This document shows, piece after piece, positions 26,756 to 34,239 of a stretch of 64,000 nt of DNA. Both the position numbers and the translations under genes were made by a program. The notes beneath the pieces were generated by a model. That model was given only the letters and a program-made list of their open reading frames with translations. It was not told the origin of the DNA and did not search any database. How positions within the stretch are numbered: position 1 is the first letter of the stretch; each line of letters opens with the position of its first letter. Source of the DNA: Verrucomicrobium sp. (GTDB lineage: Bacteria > Verrucomicrobiota > Verrucomicrobiia > Methylacidiphilales > UBA1321); NCBI GenBank assembly GCA_017849585.1, contig JAFIGT010000001.1, forward strand, positions 19,791 through 83,790, in the 5' to 3' direction.

Positions 26756-27214
26756 TTATTTCATCTGATCCAGATCGCGAATGTAGGAGTAAGGCCCGCC
26801 CGGCTTGTACCCGGTTTGCCCCAGCACCTTGCCATCGCCATCGACGATGATAATCGTGGGATAGCCGCGAATCTTGAATTTCTTCGCCAGCTCCGCATTC
26901 TGCTTTTTCACCTCGTCGGTCTGTGCCTTGCCACGCGGAAAATCGAGCTCCACCAACACGAGCTTATCCTTGGCATAATTACCGAAAGCCGTCGTATCGA
27001 ACACCTCTTCCTTGAGTTTGATGCACCAGCCGCACCAATCCGAGCCCGTGAAATCGAGCAAGACCCGCTTGTTTTCCGCCTTGGCCTTCTTTAAAGCCGC
27101 CTCGTAATCGGTGGTCCAAACCGCCTCGGCCGACCAGCCCGCTGCCACCGTGAAAAAGAATACCGCCGCAACCACCGTCATCAACCGACCCATTGATACT
27201 TGGAACATGAACAT
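26756..27214 (-). CDS. Secreted thioredoxin-fold protein with CGWC motif (copy 1)
   Basis: A 152-residue exported protein with a signal peptide ending near VAAGWSAEA, then WTTDYEAALKKAKAENKRVLLDFTGSDWCGWC, a VELDFPRGKAQTDEVKKQN segment and RGYPTIIIVDGDGKVLGQTGYKPGG (cis-Pro). The same architecture is repeated in the downstream gene 22 bases away, and they form a two-gene leftward unit. The first methionine is used here; Met8 or Met12 are possible. A conserved pair of periplasmic oxidoreductases with shared partners is the simplest reading. Confidence 0.85.
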   Translation of the reverse strand: MFMFQVSMGRLMTVVAAVFFFTVAAGWSAEAVWTTDYEAALKKAKAENKRVLLDFTGSDWCGWCIKLKEEVFDTTAFGNYAKDKLVLVELDFPRGKAQTDEVKKQNAELAKKFKIRGYPTIIIVDGDGKVLGQTGYKPGGPYSYIRDLDQMK

Positions 27215-27280
27215 CCCTGGTTAAGGTTTGAACTGACTCATCCCCAAAATAATCCCGAACGCCTGACGGTCAAGTCAGAG

Positions 27281-27361
27281 TGGGCACGATAGGACTTGAA
27301 CCTACACTCCTTGCGGAACCAGAACCTAAATCTGGCGCGTCTGCCATTTCGCCACGTGCCC
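27281..27361 (-). tRNA. tRNA-Leu (anticodon UAG)
   Basis: On the minus strand the acceptor arms GGGCACG (27361-27355) and CGTGCCC (27288-27282) pair perfectly. The anticodon stem CCAGA/TCTGG encloses TTTAGGT with anticodon TAG at 27326-27328, reading CUA and other CUN codons. A long variable arm (TTCC...GGAG) and T-loop GGTTCAAGTCC complete a class II tRNA. The 3' CCA is not encoded. It is the only RNA gene I recognise in the window. Confidence 0.95.
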
Positions 27362-27424
27362 GTCCAACTACCCCGAGTGTCGCTTATTTTCGGGCCGCGA
27401 AAAGTCAAAAAGTAGGTAACCGAG

Positions 27425-27541
27425 AGTTTTCAGTTCGAAGTTTTCGGTTTTCAGTGCTTTCCTGTCGCAACCGGATCAGCTTGGCGTAGAATGGTAGCCA
27501 CGGCCCACCGACTGAAAACCGAAAACGTCGAACTGAAAACT
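27425..27541. repeat. Inverted pair of heptad-repeat arms (family A) before rsmI
   Basis: Arms at 27425-27455 and 27511-27541 are inverted copies matching at 30 of 31 positions, with a 55-base spacer. Read on the plus strand, the left arm is built of 7-base units AGTTTTC, AGTTCGA, AGTTTTC, GGTTTTC and a partial AGT. The right arm ends 17 bases before the rsmI ATG. Between arm and ATG the leader is pyrimidine-rich (CCTCCC...) with no Shine-Dalgarno. A long stem-loop could form in DNA or RNA. Confidence 0.85.
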
Positions 27542-27558
27542 TCCTCCCTCCTCTTCCC

Positions 27559-28320
27559 ATGTCCAAACTCTACGTCGTCGCCACCCCCATCGGTAATCTC
27601 GAAGACATCACCCTGCGCGCCCTCCGCGTTCTGAAAGAAGTCGACCTCATCGCCGCCGAGGACACCCGCCATTCCGGCCTCCTCCTCCAGCACTTCGAAA
27701 TCCGCAAACCACTCGTCAGCTATCACCAGTTCAACGAAGCCAAGCGCACCGCCGAATTCCTCCAAGACCTGCAAGCCGGCAAGCAAATCGCCCTCGTCAG
27801 CGACGCGGGCATGCCCGGCGTCAGCGATCCCGGAGAACGCCTCATCCGCGCCTGCGTCACCTCCAACATCACCGTTGAAATCATCCCCGGCCCCTCCGCC
27901 GTGCTGCAGGCCCTCGTCGGCGCGGGCTTCCCGATGACTCCGTTTCACTTCGGCGGCTTTCTCCCGGTGAAAAGCGGTGGCCGCCGCCGCGAACTCGCCG
28001 CCGCACCCTCGCGCGGCTGCACCTCCATCTACTTCGAATCCCCCCACCGCCTCATCCGCGCGCTGGAAGATGCCGTCGCGGAAATCCCGACCGCTACCTG
28101 CTGTGTAGCCCGCGAGTTGACAAAAAAGTTCGAGGAATTCAAGCGTGGCACCCCCGCCGAACTCCTGGCCTATTACCAAGCCAATAAACCGCGCGGCGAG
28201 ATTTGCTTTGTCGTCGCCGGGCTCGACAAGAAAGCCACCAAGGCTGCCGTCGAAGAATTCTCCAAACGCGAAGAACCCGAAATCTCCGCTGAAGCCGACG
28301 CCCCCTACGAAGGGGAATAG
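27559..28320 (+). CDS. rsmI: 16S rRNA (cytidine1402-2'-O)-methyltransferase
   Basis: A 253-residue SAM-dependent tetrapyrrole-methylase-fold enzyme that methylates C1402 in the decoding centre. The start LYVVATPIGNLEDITLRALRVL, the AAEDTRHSGLLLQHF segment, LVSYHQFNE, and SDAGMPGVSDPGERLIRAC plus IPGPSAVLQALVGAGFP are all diagnostic. The C-terminus ends in an acidic tail (EEPEISAEADAPYEGE). The leader lacks a ribosome-binding site and carries the family A heptad arm. Its stop directly abuts a dispersed repeat element. Confidence 0.95.
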   Translation: MSKLYVVATPIGNLEDITLRALRVLKEVDLIAAEDTRHSGLLLQHFEIRKPLVSYHQFNEAKRTAEFLQDLQAGKQIALVSDAGMPGVSDPGERLIRACVTSNITVEIIPGPSAVLQALVGAGFPMTPFHFGGFLPVKSGGRRRELAAAPSRGCTSIYFESPHRLIRALEDAVAEIPTATCCVARELTKKFEEFKRGTPAELLAYYQANKPRGEICFVVAGLDKKATKAAVEEFSKREEPEISAEADAPYEGE

Positions 28321-28428
28321 CCAGCGTGACGCTGGACCCGGTAGCTGATTTGCTCCGCAAATCGCTTCATGACATTCTTGCCACACACCGTCATCCCGAG
28401 TGAAGTCGAGGGATCGGGCAAGGGGGCA
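28321..28428 (+). repeat. Composite dispersed repeat, copy 1
   Basis: Starts directly after the rsmI stop. Parts in order: palindrome CCAGCGTGACGCTGG, then GTAGCTGATTTGC and GCAAATCGC (second palindrome), a variable stretch with GACATTC, and CGTCATCCCGAG...GTCGAGGGATCGGGCAAGG. Copy 2 at 56463-56571 follows the same order with most bases the same; a more diverged copy lies inverted at 29079-29181. No coding potential. Confidence 0.8.
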
Positions 28429-28483
28429 GAGGTGTTTTCTTATTGCGAAAACTCAATGACTCGAGGAGCCACCGCAACGCAGA

Positions 28484-28927
28484 CTACAACTGCGCGCCGA
28501 CTTCCAGCTTCAGCGCCTTGAGCGCGAGGAAAATGTCCTTCAGGAAGAACACGAGCGACACGACGAGGCATGTTAGGCTCGAACCGAAAAGCGTGATCAC
28601 AATCGGATTAATCTCCCACTTCAACGCATTCACGCCGAAGAGCGCCATGATCAGCAGCGCTACAAAGAAAATGCTCAGCACGGAGAAAATCACCGCCCAC
28701 CGCAAGTCCTCCGAGCGAAGGTAAATGATCTGCAATTGCACCCGCGCCGATTCGTCCAGCTTTCCCGCCGCACGGCTCTTCTCCACTTCCGCCGAGAGAA
28801 TGCGTGCCCGGTCAATCACGCGACCCAGCCGGTTCGTCATCGAGAGCAAAAGCAATCCCACACCCGAGATCAACGTGACCGGACCGATGGACGCTTGCAG
28901 GACAGGAGTCAGTTCGAGGGCTTGCAT
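28484..28927 (-). CDS. DUF2721 family membrane protein
   Basis: A 147-residue inner-membrane protein of the DUF2721 family: helix 1 (about 12-32, GPVTLISGVGLLLLSMTNRLGRVIDRARIL), a cytoplasmic charged segment, and two helices (about 78-100 and 110-130). The motif SMTNRLGRVIDRARIL after helix 1 is the family's best-conserved part. Function unknown. The ATG at 28927 has an AT-rich leader with the family B heptad repeat 8 bases before it and no Shine-Dalgarno. It stands alone between repeat-filled gaps. Confidence 0.85.
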   Translation of the reverse strand: MQALELTPVLQASIGPVTLISGVGLLLLSMTNRLGRVIDRARILSAEVEKSRAAGKLDESARVQLQIIYLRSEDLRWAVIFSVLSIFFVALLIMALFGVNALKWEINPIVITLFGSSLTCLVVSLVFFLKDIFLALKALKLEVGAQL

Positions 28928-28934
28928 GGGGTTA

Positions 28935-28969
28935 AGTCAAAAGTTAGAAGTCAAAACTCAAAACGAAAG
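28935..28969 (-). repeat. Degenerate heptad repeat (family B), five units, in front of the DUF2721 gene
   Basis: On the plus strand: AGTCAAA, AGTTAGA, AGTCAAA, ACTCAAA, ACGAAAG. Same length (35), same last unit, same orientation and same 8-base distance to the start codon as the copy before cmk. A short inverted remnant (CTTTTTGACC) follows at 28971-28980. Confidence 0.78.
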
Positions 28970-29009
28970 TCTTTTTGACCATCTCAGGCTAGTACAATAC
29001 GTCTCTGCC

Positions 29010-29040
29010 TTGTAGGGCGGTTCTGTGAACCGCCCTACAA
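29010..29040. repeat. Perfect TTGTAGGGCGGTT palindrome
   Basis: A 13-bp perfect stem (TTGTAGGGCGGTT / AACCGCCCTACAA) with loop CTGTG in the gap between the DUF2721 gene and sdhB. A related but looser element with the same TGTAGGGCG ends occurs at 55312-55348, so this is a repeat family rather than a single terminator. No T tract follows on either strand. Confidence 0.7.
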
Positions 29041-29078
29041 ATAATCTGCCATCACTATCGCGATAGCCGACGCCTTTC

Positions 29079-29181
29079 GCACGCACGATTCTGTATCCGC
29101 TCAGGATGACAGAGTGTGAAAGCGAATGTCTTTCGCGATTTGCATAGCAAATCAGCTCATGGGTGCAGCGTCACGCTGCAC
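29079..29181 (-). repeat. Composite dispersed repeat, copy 3 (diverged, inverted)
   Basis: Read on the minus strand it starts with palindrome GTGCAGCGTGACGCTGCAC, then GAGCTGATTTGCTATGCAAATCGC, AAGACATTC and TGTCATCCTGAGCGGAT, the same order of parts as copies at 28321 and 56463, with many base changes. It lies between the DUF2721 gene and the sdh terminator. Confidence 0.7.
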
Positions 29182-29214
29182 AAAAAAAGCCCGGCATTGC
29201 TGCCGGGCTTTTTT
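29182..29214 (-). terminator. Rho-independent terminator of the sdhCAB operon
   Basis: AAGCCCGGCA and TGCCGGGCTT form a perfect 10-bp stem with loop TTGC, 20 bases after the sdhB stop. On the minus strand it is followed by seven T residues; the other strand also has a T run, so it could act in both directions. Confidence 0.9.
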
Positions 29215-29233
29215 GTAAAGAAACGACCGAGCT

Positions 29234-30031
29234 TTAGGCTCCGCCGACGGTGGCCTTCGGCTCAGCAGCCGCGCCCTTGAGCATGGCCCAAGCGTAATCG
29301 CGGTTGAGTTGAGCGATGAAGGTAACCGGGATGCCCTTCGGGCAAACCGCTTCGCACGAGTTGGTGTTCGTGCAAGCGCCGAAGCCTTCCTTGTCCATCG
29401 CTTCGACCATCTTGAGCACGCGGCGATCTTTTTCCGCCTTGCCTTGCGGCAGGAGGTTGAGCTGCGAGGCCTTCGCCGAGACGAAGAGCAGTGCCGAGGA
29501 ATTCTTACAAGCCGCGACACACGCGCCGCAACCGATGCAGGCCGCCGCATCCATCGCCAGATCCGCAATCTCCTTGGAGATCGGGAGGGCGTTGGCGTCG
29601 GGCGTGCCACCGGTGTTGACGGAGACGAAGCCGCCAGCCTGGATGATGCGGTCAAACGCGCTGCGGTCGACGACACAATCCTTGATGACCGGGAATGCCG
29701 TCGAACGCCACGGTTCGATCGTGATCGTCTGCCCATCCTTGAAGATGCGCATGTGGGTCTGGCAGATGGTCACCTGGCTGTCCGGGCCGTGGGGAATGCC
29801 GTTGACGTTGAGCGAGCACATGCCGCAAATGCCTTCGCGACAGTCGTGGTCGAACGCCACCGGTTCTTCACCCTTGGCATAGAGCCGTTCGTTGAGTTGA
29901 TCGAGCATCTCGAGGAACGACATGTCGGGGCTGATGCCGTCGAGCTTGTACTCGACGAGCTTGCCGGGGGTCTTGGCGTTTTTCTGGCGCCAGATGCGGA
30001 TATTGAAGGTCATGGAATTTGAGGTGCTCAT
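29234..30031 (-). CDS. sdhB: Succinate dehydrogenase / fumarate reductase iron-sulfur subunit
   Basis: A 265-residue subunit carrying the electron path from flavin to quinone. The [2Fe-2S] cysteines lie in [17 protein letters not shown] with a later Cys in ICQTHM, and the C-terminal ferredoxin-like part has [17 protein letters not shown] and [16 protein letters not shown] for the [4Fe-4S] and [3Fe-4S] clusters. The ATG at 30031 overlaps the sdhA stop by one base (TAATG), indicating coupled translation; Met7 is an alternative. It is the last gene of sdhCAB and is followed by a strong terminator. Confidence 0.96.
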   Translation of the reverse strand: MSTSNSMTFNIRIWRQKNAKTPGKLVEYKLDGISPDMSFLEMLDQLNERLYAKGEEPVAFDHDCREGICGMCSLNVNGIPHGPDSQVTICQTHMRIFKDGQTITIEPWRSTAFPVIKDCVVDRSAFDRIIQAGGFVSVNTGGTPDANALPISKEIADLAMDAAACIGCGACVAACKNSSALLFVSAKASQLNLLPQGKAEKDRRVLKMVEAMDKEGFGACTNTNSCEAVCPKGIPVTFIAQLNRDYAWAMLKGAAAEPKATVGGA

Positions 30032-31947
30032 TATTTGTAGCTCCGGGTGGACATGTGGACTTCTTCGTAGACGAGCGGCTCTTTGTGAAGAACCGGGGCC
30101 TGGCCGACGCCTTTGAATTCCCAGGCGGCGACATACGCGAAGTTTTCGTCGTCGCGTTTGGCTTCGCCGTCGGGCATTTGGTATTCCTCGCGGAAGTGAC
30201 CGCCGCACGACTCCTTGCGCTCGAGGGCGTCAAGGGTGAGCAGTTCGGCAAATTCCAGGAAGTCCGCCACGCGGCCCGCGCGTTCGAGGGCGTTGTTGAG
30301 GTCTTCCTTGTCGCCGAGGACGTTGAGGTTCTTCCAGAATTCCTCGCGGATCTGCGGGATCTTGGCGAGGGCTTCCTTGAGGCCCTTCTCGTTGCGGCCC
30401 ATGCCGACGTTTTCCCACATCAGGTGGCCGAGTTCGTGGTGGAACGAGTTCGGAGAGCGCTTGCCCTTGATCGACATCAGCTTGTTCAGGCGGTCATGGA
30501 CTTCCTGTTCGGCCTTGACGAATTCCGGATGATCGGTCGACGGCGCCTTTTCCTTCTGCTGGGCGAGGTAATTGCCGATGGTGTAGGGCAGGACAAAGTA
30601 ACCGTCCGCCAAACCCTGCATCAGCGCGCTCGCGCCGAGGCGGTTCGCACCGTGATCGGAGAAGTTCGCTTCACCGATGACGAAGAGACCGGGCAGATTG
30701 CTCATCAGGTTGTAATCGACCCACAGGCCGCCCATCGTGTAGTGGAGCGCGGGATAAATGCGCATCGGCTGCTCGTAGGCGTTTTCGCCGGTGATCTTCT
30801 CGTACATCTGGAAGAGATTGCCGTAACGGTCCTCGATCGTCTTGCGACCAAGACGCTTGATCGCGTCGGCGAAGTCGAGGTAAACACCGCGGCCGCCGGG
30901 GCCCACGCCACGACCGTCATCGCACGCTTCCTTGGCCGAGCGGGAGGAAATATCGCGCGGGGCGAGATTGCCGAAGCTCGGGTACTTGCGCTCGAGATAA
31001 TAATCGCGGGCGTCTTCCGGAATGTCGGAAGGCTTCTTGCCGCAATCTTCCTTGCGCTTCGGAACCCAGACGCGGCCGTCATTACGGAGCGATTCCGACA
31101 TGAGCGTCAGCTTCGACTGGTGATCGCCGTGCACCGGGATACAAGTCGGGTGGATCTGCGTGTAGCACGGGTTGGCGAAGTACGCCCCCTTGCGGGCTGC
31201 GCGCCAAGCGGCCGTCACGTTGCACGCTTGCGCGTTGGTGGAGAGATAATAGACGTTCGAGTAACCACCCGTGCCGAGCACGACCGCATCCGCGCTGTGG
31301 CGGGTGATCTTGCCGGTGACGAGGTCGCGCACGATGATGCCCTTGGCCTGGCCGTTGACGACAACGAGGTCGAGCATTTCGCTGCGATTGTACATCTTCA
31401 CCTTGCCGAGGCCGATCTGGCGCGAAAGCGCGGAATACGCCCCGAGCAGAAGCTGCTGCCCCGTCTGGCCGCGCGCGTAGAACGTACGGGAAACCTGCGC
31501 GCCACCGAACGAACGGTTGGCCAGCGTTCCACCGTATTCGCGAGCAAAGGGAACACCCTGCGCGACACACTGGTCGATGATCTCGGCGCTGACCTGCGCG
31601 AGACGGTACACATTGGCCTCGCGGGCGCGGAAATCGCCGCCCTTGATCGTGTCATAGAACAAACGGTACACGCTGTCGCCGTCATTCTGGTAGTTCTTCG
31701 CGGCATTGATGCCGCCCTGCGCCGCAATCGAATGCGCGCGACGGGGGCTGTCCTGAAAACAGAAACAGCTCACATTGTAACCGAGCTCAGCAAGCGAGGC
31801 GGCGGCGGAACCACCGGCCAGGCCGGAACCGACCACGATGACCGAATACTTACGTTTGTTCGCGGGATTGACCAACTTCATGTCGAAGCGGTGCTTGTCC
31901 CATTTCTGGGCGATCGGCCCGGAGGGAATTTTGCTATCGAGACTCAT
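30031..31947 (-). CDS. sdhA: Succinate dehydrogenase / fumarate reductase flavoprotein subunit
   Basis: A 638-residue flavoprotein oxidising succinate. The FAD-binding start [24 protein letters not shown], the covalent-flavin histidine segment [38 protein letters not shown] and the C-terminal [38 protein letters not shown] are all intact. The long form with a tail after residue 560 is typical of the cytochrome b558-linked enzymes of Bacteroidetes, Chlamydiae and Verrucomicrobia. Second gene of sdhCAB, 29 bases after sdhC. Confidence 0.97.
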   Translation of the reverse strand: MSLDSKIPSGPIAQKWDKHRFDMKLVNPANKRKYSVIVVGSGLAGGSAAASLAELGYNVSCFCFQDSPRRAHSIAAQGGINAAKNYQNDGDSVYRLFYDTIKGGDFRAREANVYRLAQVSAEIIDQCVAQGVPFAREYGGTLANRSFGGAQVSRTFYARGQTGQQLLLGAYSALSRQIGLGKVKMYNRSEMLDLVVVNGQAKGIIVRDLVTGKITRHSADAVVLGTGGYSNVYYLSTNAQACNVTAAWRAARKGAYFANPCYTQIHPTCIPVHGDHQSKLTLMSESLRNDGRVWVPKRKEDCGKKPSDIPEDARDYYLERKYPSFGNLAPRDISSRSAKEACDDGRGVGPGGRGVYLDFADAIKRLGRKTIEDRYGNLFQMYEKITGENAYEQPMRIYPALHYTMGGLWVDYNLMSNLPGLFVIGEANFSDHGANRLGASALMQGLADGYFVLPYTIGNYLAQQKEKAPSTDHPEFVKAEQEVHDRLNKLMSIKGKRSPNSFHHELGHLMWENVGMGRNEKGLKEALAKIPQIREEFWKNLNVLGDKEDLNNALERAGRVADFLEFAELLTLDALERKESCGGHFREEYQMPDGEAKRDDENFAYVAAWEFKGVGQAPVLHKEPLVYEEVHMSTRSYK

Positions 31948-31976
31948 ATATTTATTAGGTTGTCAGTCGGTTAAAA

Positions 31977-32666
31977 TTACAGTTTCACCAAGCCCAGCAA
32001 CACTGCGGCCGGAACCGCCGCCATGCCCACAAAGATGATGACCGCGAAAGCCAGCCCGAACCACTCCTGCACCTCGCGATACGCCGGATTCGTCAAGCCC
32101 ATCGAGCGGAAACAGCTCGCGATACCGTGACTCAGGTGAAAACTCACCAACGCCACGCTGATGATGTAGAACGCGCTCACCCAAGGAACCTGGAAGCCCT
32201 TGATCACCATCGCATACACATCATGACGCTCCACACCCTTGTGAATCTCCGTCAACTCCTTGAAGGACGGGTCGATCGACTGCGTGGTGAAGTGCAGCAG
32301 ATGGAAAATGATGAACGCCGCCACAATCACACCCGAAATGGCCATCGTGCGGGAAGCCAGACTCGCCCCCGGAGCCGCGTATTCCGCATACGCTTCGCTG
32401 CCGCGCGCCGCGCGGTTACGAATCGTCAACACCACGGCGCAGATGATGTGGAGCGCGGCCACCGCACCCAGACCGAGGCGGAAACCCCAGATCACTTCAT
32501 CGGACGCATGCAGCATTTGCGCGTAATTGTTAAGAGCTTCCTGGCCGAGGAAAATCTGCAGATTTCCGACCATGTGAATGACGGTAAAAGCGAACAACGC
32601 CGCACCAGTCACGCCCATGATGATCTTCAGGCCGACAGTGGAGCGGAGAAATTTAATCAATGGCAT
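31977..32666 (-). CDS. sdhC: Succinate dehydrogenase cytochrome b558 subunit
   Basis: A 229-residue membrane anchor with five helices in a single polypeptide, the b558 type that needs no SdhD. Candidate haem ligands are the histidines in FTVIHMVGNLQIFLG, AALHIICAVVL, FHLLHFTTQS and LVSFHLSHGIASCFRSMG. I chose the ATG at 32666 (MPLIKFLRSTVG), since the longer frame needs a TTG and adds 16 residues without family similarity. First gene of the operon; a TATAAG element at 32689-32694 on the minus strand is a possible -10. Confidence 0.9.
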   Translation of the reverse strand: MPLIKFLRSTVGLKIIMGVTGAALFAFTVIHMVGNLQIFLGQEALNNYAQMLHASDEVIWGFRLGLGAVAALHIICAVVLTIRNRAARGSEAYAEYAAPGASLASRTMAISGVIVAAFIIFHLLHFTTQSIDPSFKELTEIHKGVERHDVYAMVIKGFQVPWVSAFYIISVALVSFHLSHGIASCFRSMGLTNPAYREVQEWFGLAFAVIIFVGMAAVPAAVLLGLVKL

Positions 32667-32923
32667 GGGGTCAAAATTAGTAGTTTCACTTATATTGTCA
32701 AAGCTTGAATACAATTATTATCAATATGAAGATTAATTAATAATAACTAATGCCCGACAGAGGGAATTTGCTAGAGCATCGAAACACTCGAATGCGATTA
32801 GCATTTTCGTCCACCCTCCTTTTAGCCAATCCACCGCCAAAACTTCGCAACCAATCGCCAGCTCTACGCCACTACAAGTTATGCTTAAGAATCCGAAGCG
32901 TTTTCCAAACGAAAAAGCACCTA
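32667..32923. other. AT-rich region upstream of sdhC
   Basis: About 257 bases, clearly AT-richer than its surroundings, between the sdhC start and the end of the leftward unknown gene. It likely holds the sdh promoter: a minus-strand TATAAG lies at 32689-32694, but no well-spaced -35 is evident. A 64-codon frame here has no recognisable features and I do not call it. Confidence 0.35.
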
Positions 32924-33541
32924 TCAATCCCCCAGAAACTTCGGTTCGCGCGGCGGCAAAACACAGACCGGACCCTCGTGAATGGCTTGAAATCGTGATA
33001 TCCCCGCCTCTCCTCCAAGGGTAATCATGGCGATTCCGTTTTTGTAATCGACGATGGATGAGACTCCCGCTTGTGGAGCTGGCACCGGCAGCTCCGAATA
33101 ATTTCGCGTGACGGCAAAGATGGTCTCGCGCGGATCATTAATCGAAACATTGGCGAACTTGATGGCGAGATGCTCGGAGCTCAGCTCTTTCAGGGACTTG
33201 GGATGCACCCCTGCTTTGCAAAAATGATCGAGCTGGGATTCCTTGATGCCGCCGCGTTGGACAAGATAGGCAATGTATTCAAGGTTCGTCTTGGCGCCAA
33301 CATCGGCAGGATAACCGCCCTTCCCCGCGCCCGTCGTTGAGTCTTCCAATGCGATGACCATCGCCGCGGCATGGATTGTTCTCACATGCCCAAGGATCGT
33401 GAGGAGCGGTGCCAGACTAGGGGGCGGTGAATGACTGATGGAAGCACGATTCAGCAAAAACAGCACGATAACTCCGGCGAGCACCCAGCGCAACAGAATG
33501 CTTCCTCCACTGTTACTCCAAAGCAATTGCTTGAGCGTCAC
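32924..33541 (-). CDS. Uncharacterised membrane-anchored protein
   Basis: A 205-residue protein I do not recognise. One membrane helix near the N-terminus (about 16-32, ILLRWVLAGVIVLFLLN) is followed by a soluble domain with an early helix (HVRTIHAAAMVIALEDSTTGAGKGGYPADVGAKTNLEYIAYLVQRGGI). It ends with a mixed segment, IVDYKNGIAMITLGGEAG. The early helix plus GYPAD resembles type II secretion pseudopilin-like proteins of Verrucomicrobia, but the usual prepilin cleavage motif is absent. It is 15 bases downstream of the HAD gene and may share its transcript. Confidence 0.65.
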   Translation of the reverse strand: MTLKQLLWSNSGGSILLRWVLAGVIVLFLLNRASISHSPPPSLAPLLTILGHVRTIHAAAMVIALEDSTTGAGKGGYPADVGAKTNLEYIAYLVQRGGIKESQLDHFCKAGVHPKSLKELSSEHLAIKFANVSINDPRETIFAVTRNYSELPVPAPQAGVSSIVDYKNGIAMITLGGEAGISRFQAIHEGPVCVLPPREPKFLGD

Positions 33542-33556
33542 CCCGGTTCCTTCCTC

Positions 33557-34234
33557 CTATATACGAAACAACTCCAGCACCGCGCGCAAATCCTGCTTGG
33601 GCCGCTCGACGAGGAGCGAATGCCAGCCCGCTTGCTGCGGTGCCCAATAATCATTCAGCGGATCATCCCCCACCATCAACGCCTCGTGCGGGTCCAGTCC
33701 CAGCTTCGCCAACGCCGCCGCGTACAGTTTCGGACTCGGCTTCTCCGCGCCATGCTCGCCGCTGATCAACACCGCCTCGAAAAACGGCGCCAGCTCCAAC
33801 CCCTCCAGCAGCGGCCGCAACCGCCAATCCCAATTCGACAACACCGCGAGCCGCAGCCCCCGCCCGCGCAACGTCTCCAGCACCGTCACCACCTCGGGAT
33901 AGACGCGCCACAGTTCGGGCCGCGCATAGACGTGATAAAGCTCCTCGAAATAATGATCGAACGGAAAACTCTCTGGCCGCTCCACCACGATCAACGTATC
34001 CTCCACCACCAACCGCCACCACGCCCGCTCATCACCGTCGGTGGCGACTTCCTCATCAGGGCGCGGACGCCGCCGTTTGAACGCCGCCTTGAATCCGTCG
34101 CTCAAGACCTGCGCTTCCCAGTGTTGACCGTAATGCCGCGCGATCTCCGCATACGTCTCGCCAATGGACCGCGCGGGCCGCAGCAACGTTCCGCCCGCAT
34201 CAAAAAAAACCGCTTTGATTTTAGATGCAGGCAT
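33557..34234 (-). CDS. HAD family hydrolase (subfamily IA)
   Basis: A 225-residue phosphatase-like protein. Motif I is VFFDAGGTLL (first Asp the nucleophile, second position Gly rather than the usual second Asp, as in several HAD-IA members with AGGT), motif II is VLSNWDWR, motif III includes Lys of GAEKPSPKLY and motif IV is MVGDDPLNDYWAPQQAGW. A helical cap follows motif I. Substrate unknown. It starts 5 bases before the folC end, so it is co-transcribed with folC. The missing general-acid Asp in motif I (DAGGT) may mean altered chemistry, but this variant is not rare. Confidence 0.85.
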   Translation of the reverse strand: MPASKIKAVFFDAGGTLLRPARSIGETYAEIARHYGQHWEAQVLSDGFKAAFKRRRPRPDEEVATDGDERAWWRLVVEDTLIVVERPESFPFDHYFEELYHVYARPELWRVYPEVVTVLETLRGRGLRLAVLSNWDWRLRPLLEGLELAPFFEAVLISGEHGAEKPSPKLYAAALAKLGLDPHEALMVGDDPLNDYWAPQQAGWHSLLVERPKQDLRAVLELFRI

Positions 34235-34239
34235 AATCG

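Noticed and set aside
27425..27541. CRISPR array as explanation for the heptad tracts
   Set aside because: Units are 7 bases, degenerate, without unique spacers, and arranged as inverted pairs; no cas gene is present.
32733..32927. 64-codon leftward frame upstream of sdhC
   Set aside because: Non-ATG start, no recognisable features, lies in the AT-rich promoter region.
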